Assembly: GCA_017634255.1 (NCBI GenBank)
Contig: JAGBNT010000067.1
Coordinates: 1-10,382 of the forward strand
Direction of reading: 5' to 3'
Source of the DNA: Lachnospiraceae bacterium
Lineage (GTDB): Bacteria; Bacillota_A; Clostridia; Lachnospirales; Lachnospiraceae
Length of the DNA: 10,382 bases
A program made the translations under genes and the position numbers. How positions within the stretch are numbered: the stretch's first letter is position 1; each line of letters starts with the position of its first letter. Below the pieces are notes generated by a model that ran no database searches, was not told where the DNA came from, and saw only the letters and a list, made by a program, of their open reading frames with translations. Shown here piece by piece: positions 5,585 through 10,382 of the stretch.

Positions 5585-6349
5585 ATGATTCGTATAATAA
5601 TCAATGGGGATGATTTCGGCATAAGCCGGGAGGTAAATAAGGCTATATCGGAGTGCTTCGAGGAGAGGATACTCACATCGACTACACTCATGGTAAACAT
5701 GCCTTATGCGGGTGAAGCTGTTGAGCTTGCAAAGGAACAGGGGTTTTATGAGAGCGTCGGTCTGCATTTCAACCTTACCGGGGGAACTCCGCTGACTGAC
5801 AACATTAAGGCTATGAAAAGGTTCTGCAGAAAAGACGGGACCTTTAACGCATATTTTCAAAAGCACACGGCAAGCCGGTTGAAGCTTACAAAAGAGGAGC
5901 TTGCCTGTGTTGCCGAGGAGGCCGAGGCGCAGATAAGGAAGTATATTTCCTATGGGCTGCCTGCAAGGCATTTGGATTCTCACCACCATGTCCATACTAA
6001 TATGCCGGTATGGAAGGTACTGGTTCCTTTGCTCCATAAGTATGATTTTCGCTCAGTCAGACTCAGCCGCAATCTCTTCAAACGAACAGCCCCTTTGAAC
6101 GCAGTGTATAAGAAATTTTTTAATTCCGGTCTGAAAAAAAGCCGGTTTGTTACGACCGATTATTTCGGTTCCTTTAAGGATCTGCAGAAATGCAGGAGGA
6201 TGCTTAAAGACAATACACTTTTAGAGCTTATGCTCCACCCCATGTATTCTGAGGATGGAGAGCTTTGCGACACCAGGAATCCCATGAGTGATGTCCTGGG
6301 ACTTTTGGAGAGTATCGACGCCCAAAGGGTCGGCTATTCGGTGTTATAA
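5585..6349 (+). CDS. YdjC/ChbG-family carbohydrate deacetylase
   Basis: Members remove N-acetyl groups from short chitin oligosaccharides or related acetylated sugars with a divalent metal (ChbG on diacetylchitobiose; HpnK-type relatives on hopanoid precursors). The 254 residues carry the family motifs: N-G-D-D-F-G-I-S (7-14, usually N-A-D-D-F-G) with Asp9/Asp10, G-L-H-F-N-L-T (59-65) with metal ligand His61, H-L-D-S-H-H-H-V-H (129-137), and L-H-P-M-Y (217-221). The ATG at 5585 gives the usual few residues before the first motif, so this start is likely right. However, no Shine-Dalgarno sequence precedes it; the structured repeat ends 4 bp upstream. In many Firmicutes a membrane protein gene (yybS type) occupies this slot before gdpP. 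The gene is followed 21 bp later by gdpP. The sugar substrate cannot be told from the sequence. Confidence 0.88.
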   Translation: MIRIIINGDDFGISREVNKAISECFEERILTSTTLMVNMPYAGEAVELAKEQGFYESVGLHFNLTGGTPLTDNIKAMKRFCRKDGTFNAYFQKHTASRLKLTKEELACVAEEAEAQIRKYISYGLPARHLDSHHHVHTNMPVWKVLVPLLHKYDFRSVRLSRNLFKRTAPLNAVYKKFFNSGLKKSRFVTTDYFGSFKDLQKCRRMLKDNTLLELMLHPMYSEDGELCDTRNPMSDVLGLLESIDAQRVGYSVL

Positions 6350-6370
6350 GGTAGAACGGAGATTTTCATA

Positions 6371-8401
6371 ATGAAAAAATTAAAAGCGGGAGGCAGGATA
6401 TCGGCATATGGAAAAGCGCCGCTTCTGCTCTCAATTCTGCTTTTAGTAGCTTTATTTCCAATATGGACGGTATCCTTTCGAGCCGGAATGATCGCAACGG
6501 CAGTATGGCTGATTTATATTGTCATTGCGGTAATAGTCTATTTTTACGGGAGACACGGCATACGGATAGATCTGGTGAACTTTGCGACCCGCTACGGACA
6601 GGTACAGAAGGGTCTGCTTAAAGGTCTTGCGATTCCCTATGTTTTGTGCGACGAAAACGGCAAGATACTATGGAGTAATGCGGGGTTTGCGGCTGTAGTG
6701 CACAAGGACAGGATCGCGTCCAAATCCATTGCCTCTTTTTTCCCTGACCTTACAAAGGACAAACTGCCCGAGGATCAGCGCCCGGTTACGATCCACATTT
6801 CCTATGAGCGGCGCGACTACAGGGTCGACATGAGAAAGATAAATATCAACGACGGCTTTGAGTCAGAGATTTATTTTGACGGTTGTATCGTGGCTGTCTT
6901 CTTCTTCGATGAGACCGATATCAATATGTATATCCGGCTGAATAAAGAGCAGTCGATGGTAACGGGACTTGTCTATCTGGACAATTACGACGAGACGCTG
7001 GAGAGTGTGGAGGATGTACGGCGTTCCCTCCTGACGGCCCTGATAGACAGGAAGATCAACAAGTATTTTTCCAATATTGACGCAGTCGTTAAGAAGATAG
7101 AGAAAGACAAGTATTTTGTGGTCATGAAGCGGATCAATTTTGAGAAGCTCGTGGAAAGTAAGTTTGATATCCTGGAAGAGGTAAAGACCGTAAATATTGG
7201 AAATGAGATGAATGTGACCCTCTCTATAGGCTTCGGCCTGGATACGGAAAGCTTCCTTCAGGATAACCAGTTTGCAAGGAATGCCATAGACCTGGCTCTG
7301 GGCAGAGGCGGGGATCAGGCCGTGGTAAAAACTCCGGGCAAGGTCTCCTATTTCGGAGGAAAGAGCGAGCAGATCGCTAAAAATACAAGGGTAAAGGCCC
7401 GTGTAAAGGCCCACGCCCTGAAGGAGATAATCGGAACCAAGGACCAGCTCATCGTAATGGGGCACAAGAATTCCGATGTGGATTCCTTCGGCGCTTCCAT
7501 AGGTATTTTCAGGGCTGCCGCGCATTTCGGAAAGAAGTGCTATATAGTCATAAATGATGTGACCTCAGCCATTAAGCCGCTGATGGATATGTTCGTAGAC
7601 AATGCCGATTATGATCCGGGGATGTTTATTACCAACAGTGAAGCCCTCCAGATCAACAATCAGAACACGGCAGTAGTTGTGGTAGATACCAATAAGGTAA
7701 GCTATACACAGTGTCCTGAGCTTCTTTCGGAGAGCAGGACCATAGTAGTTTTGGATCACCACCGTGCGGGGGAGGGCAGGATAGAGAACGCCACCCTAAG
7801 CTATGTGGAGTCCTATGCCTCCAGCGCTTGTGAGATGGTTGCTGAGGTCTTGCAGTATTTGGACGATTCCATCAAGATAAAGAGCATAGAGGCCGACTGT
7901 CTTTACGCCGGCATTATGATAGATACAAATAATTTCATGGCGAAGACCGGAGTCAGGACCTTCGAGGCTGCGGCCTTCCTGAGGAGAAACGGCGCCGATA
8001 TAACCCATGTAAGAAAGCTTTTCAGAAATGACCTTGTGGACTACAAAGCCAGGGCAGATGCGGTCAGAAATGCTGAAATGTTTAAGGGTAAGTATGCGAT
8101 ATCACAGTGCAAATTCGGGGATGACATAGGTAGTCCGACAGTGGTAGGAGCGCAGGCCGCTAATGAGCTGCTGAATATCAATCAGGTCAAGGCCTCCTTT
8201 GTGCTGACGGAATTCCAGGGCCTGATCTACATATCGGCCCGTGCTATTGACGAGATAAACGTTCAGCTGATAATGGAAAGACTGGGCGGAGGCGGACATA
8301 TCAATATAGCGGGGGCGCAGCTTAAGGATGTGACCCTTGACGAGGCGGTGAAGATGCTTAAGCAGGCGATAATAGAGGTCGCTGAGGAAGGTACAGAGTG
8401 A
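6371..8401 (+). CDS. gdpP: Membrane c-di-AMP phosphodiesterase GdpP (YybT family)
   Basis: GdpP hydrolyses the second messenger cyclic di-AMP to pApA, affecting potassium balance, cell-wall stress and beta-lactam tolerance. The 676-residue protein has two N-terminal membrane helices (about 17-34 and 38-60) and a PAS-like sensor (about 85-150). A degenerate GGDEF domain follows (about 190-320; the region ends in L-G-R-G-G-D-Q-A-V-V-K), then a DHH phosphoesterase domain and a DHHA1 domain. Metal-site motifs are complete: G-H-K-N-S-D-V-D (364-371; His365, Asp369, Asp371), V-V-D-T-N (Asp439), D-H-H (462-464) and M-I-D-T-N (Asp518). The DHHA1 G-G-G-G-H-I-N-I-A-G motif is at 639-648. GGAGA at 6358-6362 supports the ATG. 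The order gdpP-rplI-dnaB is conserved in Firmicutes and strengthens the call. Confidence 0.96.
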   Translation: MKKLKAGGRISAYGKAPLLLSILLLVALFPIWTVSFRAGMIATAVWLIYIVIAVIVYFYGRHGIRIDLVNFATRYGQVQKGLLKGLAIPYVLCDENGKILWSNAGFAAVVHKDRIASKSIASFFPDLTKDKLPEDQRPVTIHISYERRDYRVDMRKININDGFESEIYFDGCIVAVFFFDETDINMYIRLNKEQSMVTGLVYLDNYDETLESVEDVRRSLLTALIDRKINKYFSNIDAVVKKIEKDKYFVVMKRINFEKLVESKFDILEEVKTVNIGNEMNVTLSIGFGLDTESFLQDNQFARNAIDLALGRGGDQAVVKTPGKVSYFGGKSEQIAKNTRVKARVKAHALKEIIGTKDQLIVMGHKNSDVDSFGASIGIFRAAAHFGKKCYIVINDVTSAIKPLMDMFVDNADYDPGMFITNSEALQINNQNTAVVVVDTNKVSYTQCPELLSESRTIVVLDHHRAGEGRIENATLSYVESYASSACEMVAEVLQYLDDSIKIKSIEADCLYAGIMIDTNNFMAKTGVRTFEAAAFLRRNGADITHVRKLFRNDLVDYKARADAVRNAEMFKGKYAISQCKFGDDIGSPTVVGAQAANELLNINQVKASFVLTEFQGLIYISARAIDEINVQLIMERLGGGGHINIAGAQLKDVTLDEAVKMLKQAIIEVAEEGTE

Positions 8402-8490
8402 CGGGATGACGGTCTTTCGGCACAGCTGACGAGATGGCAGGTCGAGAAAAACAGGCGTACCGTTGTTGAATTACAGGAGGACAAGGGACA

Positions 8491-8937
8491 ATGAAAGTAA
8501 TACTTTTGCAGGATGTTAAGTCAAAGGGTAAGAGGGATGATATCATCGACGTAAGCGACGGATATGCAAGAAATTTCCTGCTTCCGAAGAATCTTGCGGT
8601 AGAAGCGACCCCCAAAAATCTGAACGACATTAAATTAAAGAAGGCTAATGAGGCTCATATCGCTGCGGAGGAGCTGGCTGCGGCAAAGGAAGAGGCAGCA
8701 AAGATAGAAAAGGCCAGCGTTACTTTGAGGATACGGGCGGGAGAGGGCGGAAAGACCTTCGGCTCCGTAACCAGCAAGGAGATCGCAGAGGCGGCAAAGG
8801 AGCAGGCGGATCTCAGCATAGACAAGAAAAAGATCGTGCTTCCCGAGCCCATAAAGGCCATCGGAAGCTATAAGATAACCGTAAAGCTTCATCCGGAGGT
8901 CAGCACCGAGCTTGCGGTAAATGTAGAAGCACAGTAA
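8491..8937 (+). CDS. rplI: 50S ribosomal protein L9
   Basis: L9 binds 23S rRNA near the L1 stalk and helps keep the reading frame. The 148 residues match the family's standard length. The conserved N-domain reads [10 protein letters not shown], then G-Y-A-R-N-F-L-L-P (28-36) with N-L-A after it. A long charged Ala/Glu/Lys connecting helix (about 50-76) leads to the C-domain with G-K-T-F-G-S-V-T (87-94). The start is set by AGGAGG at 8475-8480. The 89-bp gap after gdpP shows no clear promoter or terminator. The gene ends in two consecutive stop codons (TAATAA, 8935-8940). dnaB follows after 15 bp, so coupling of L9 and helicase expression is likely. Confidence 0.97.
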   Translation: MKVILLQDVKSKGKRDDIIDVSDGYARNFLLPKNLAVEATPKNLNDIKLKKANEAHIAAEELAAAKEEAAKIEKASVTLRIRAGEGGKTFGSVTSKEIAEAAKEQADLSIDKKKIVLPEPIKAIGSYKITVKLHPEVSTELAVNVEAQ

Positions 8938-8952
8938 TAAGGCAGCTTAAAT

Positions 8953-10382
8953 ATGGATGGTTCTGATATAAAACGCATTCCGCCTCATTCAACTGACGCG
9001 GAGCAGTCCGTTATCGGAGCGATGTTCCTGGATAAGGAAGCTATAATAACCGCTCAGGGAATACTTAAGGGCAATGATTTTTACGAAAGGCAATACGGTA
9101 TTCTGTTTGAGGCGATAGTGGAGCTTTCCAATGAAGGCAAGTCCCCCGATACCGTGACGGTGACCGAAAAACTGAAGCAGAAGCAGGCTCCTCAGGAGCT
9201 GATGAATCCTGTTTTTCTTGGCGAGCTTGTAAACAGGGTGCCTACCAGTGCGTCCATAAAGAGCTACTGTGATATTGTAAAAAACCATGCCATAAAACGG
9301 ACTCTGATAAGAGTCAGTGAGGGTATAGCGGAGGAGGCCTATAAAGGCGCTCTGAGCACCGGGGACCTTTTAAACGAGACCGAAAAGAAGGTCTTTGACC
9401 TTGTACAGTCCAAGGGCAGCTCTGATATACGCTCGATAGACGAGGTGGTCTTAGCCACCCTCGATCATATACAGGATATCGCGAGATCCAGCGACTTTAT
9501 TACGGGAGTGCCTACGGGCTTTTCGGAGCTGGATTATCATACGGCGGGATTCCAGAGGTCAAATCTTATCCTCATTGCCGCCAGGCCTTCCATGGGTAAA
9601 ACGGCATTCGCGCTGAATATAGCCTCTTATGCGGTTTTAAAGAAAAACAAAAAGGTCATGATCTTTTCTCTGTAAATGTCGGACGAGGATCTGATGCGCA
9701 GGCTCATATCCATGGATTCCGGAGTCGATTCAAAAAAGATAAGAACGGCCGATCTCAAGGATTCCGAGTGGGAAAAAATAATAAACAGCGCCGGAAGGTT
9801 CGCCCGCTCAGGACTTACCATAGATGATACACCGGCAATTTCTGTAGCGGAGATGCGCTCCAAGTGCAGGAGAAGAAAGCTGGAGCAGGGGCTGGATATG
9901 GTAATGGTGGACTATCTCCAGCTTATGAGCGGAGGCACTCAAAACTATTCGGGGGCCAGCAGACAGCAGGAGATATCCGATATATCCAGGTCGCTGAAGG
10001 CTCTGGCCAGAGAGCTGGACTGTCCGGTCGTGGCGCTGTCACAGCTTTCACGTGCACCCGAGCTAAGGCAGGACCATCGGCCCATCCTTTCCGACTTGAG
10101 AGAATCCGGAGCAATAGAGCAGGATGCGGACCTGGTAATGTTTATTTACAGGGATGAATATTATACAAAGGCGGAATCGAAAAAACCTGGAATAGCTGAG
10201 GTCTCCATAGCTAAGCAGAGAAACGGGGGCCTTGCTAATATTGATCTCAAGTGGGTCGGAGAGCTTACAAAGTTTATGAATATAGACAGGTCGGCATTGG
10301 GAGATGGGGCCGCCCAGAGCTACGTTCCTCCTGTGCAGCAGCCCGCCGCGGGTACAGGCGCTCCCCAGGAAGACGAGGACGA
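8953..10382 (+). pseudogene. dnaB: Replicative DNA helicase DnaB, interrupted by one in-frame TAA and cut by the right edge
   Basis: DnaB (called DnaC in Bacillus) is the hexameric helicase that unwinds DNA at the replication fork. Codons 1-240 give the N-terminal primase-interacting domain (P-P-H-S-T-D-A-E-Q-S-V-I-G at 10-22), the linker, and the Walker A motif A-R-P-S-M-G-K-T-A (210-218). Codon 241 (9673-9675) is TAA, inside what should read F-S-L-E-M-S. The same frame then continues open to the window end (codons 242-476) with Walker B M-V-D-Y-L-Q-L (Asp320), V-A-L-S-Q-L-S-R (360-367), D-L-R-E-S-G-A-I-E-Q-D-A-D (381-393) and the K-Q-R-N-G-G arginine-finger motif (421-426). The replaced residue is the H1a glutamate, the catalytic base in this family. 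A GAA-to-TAA change needs one base. Neither fragment alone would be a working helicase. Sequence error or a mutant allele is likeliest. The start has a weak AAGG at 8939-8942. Confidence 0.85.

Noticed and set aside
5593..5598. TATAAT as a promoter -10 box
   Set aside because: It lies within conserved deacetylase codons (the I-I-I run) and no good -35 lies 17 bp upstream.
5488..5700. Minus-strand open frame covering part of the structured repeat
   Set aside because: It overlaps hairpins and the start of the deacetylase gene, with no known motif and no ribosome binding site.
9673..9675. TAA reassigned to an amino acid (alternative genetic code)
   Set aside because: Seven other genes here (AAC(3)-like, rhaD, MaoC, rpsF, rpsR, deacetylase, rplI) stop at TAA at their expected family lengths.
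9660..9690. Intein or intron insertion at the dnaB break
   Set aside because: The frame resumes directly after the single stop codon with the next conserved residues; no inserted sequence exists.
9864..10157. Plus-strand open frame of 97 codons within dnaB
   Set aside because: It is out of frame with conserved dnaB motifs (Walker B, RESG block), which read through in the other frame. It gains notice only because the dnaB frame is broken upstream.

Overview
The window looks like a chromosomal segment of a Gram-positive anaerobe in the Firmicutes, most likely class Clostridia and plausibly Lachnospiraceae. This is judged from gene order and protein character only. The right two thirds carry the conserved Firmicutes order rpsF-ssb-rpsR ... 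gdpP-rplI-dnaB. Base composition is moderate, codon use is rich in ATA, AGG and AGA, and most genes have GGAGG-type ribosome binding sites. All genes are on the + strand.

Left region (1-3936) is a tight accessory gene run. It holds the 3' part of a GH25 muramidase, an AAC(3)-family acyltransferase-like protein, a rhamnulose-1-phosphate aldolase homologue (RhaD), a stand-alone acyl carrier protein, a MaoC-type (R)-hydratase and a CobB-type Sir2 deacylase. Gaps are 1-18 bp, and ACP and MaoC overlap by ATGA, so this is probably the 3' half of an operon that starts left of the window. The mix of ACP, hydratase, acyltransferase-like protein and a sugar-phosphate aldolase suggests synthesis or transfer of an acyl group onto a sugar or envelope product. 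That pathway is an inference and is not recognised as a described system.

Middle region (3937-5364) has a good extended -10 promoter and a short leader with a candidate hairpin, then rpsF, ssb and rpsR, and a hairpin terminator. S6 has a long acidic Ala/Glu tail, and SSB ends in PFN instead of PF.

Between rpsR and the next gene (5374-5580) lies a 207-bp structured element. It has imperfect terminal inverted repeats, several strong hairpins and a candidate 8-bp direct repeat at its edges. It ends 4 bp before the start codon of a YdjC/ChbG-like carbohydrate deacetylase, which has no visible Shine-Dalgarno sequence. This is the most unusual non-coding stretch in the window.

Right region (6371-10382) contains gdpP (membrane c-di-AMP phosphodiesterase), rplI and dnaB. 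The dnaB frame is open and well conserved on both sides of a single in-frame TAA at 9673-9675. That TAA sits where the family has the H1a glutamate of the F-S-L-E-M motif, the catalytic base. It is either a sequence error or mutant allele, or something odd, because dnaB is normally essential. dnaB also runs off the right edge.

No tRNA, rRNA, CRISPR array or transposase gene was seen. No gene-free stretch exceeds 300 bases; the longest is 5319-5584, described above.
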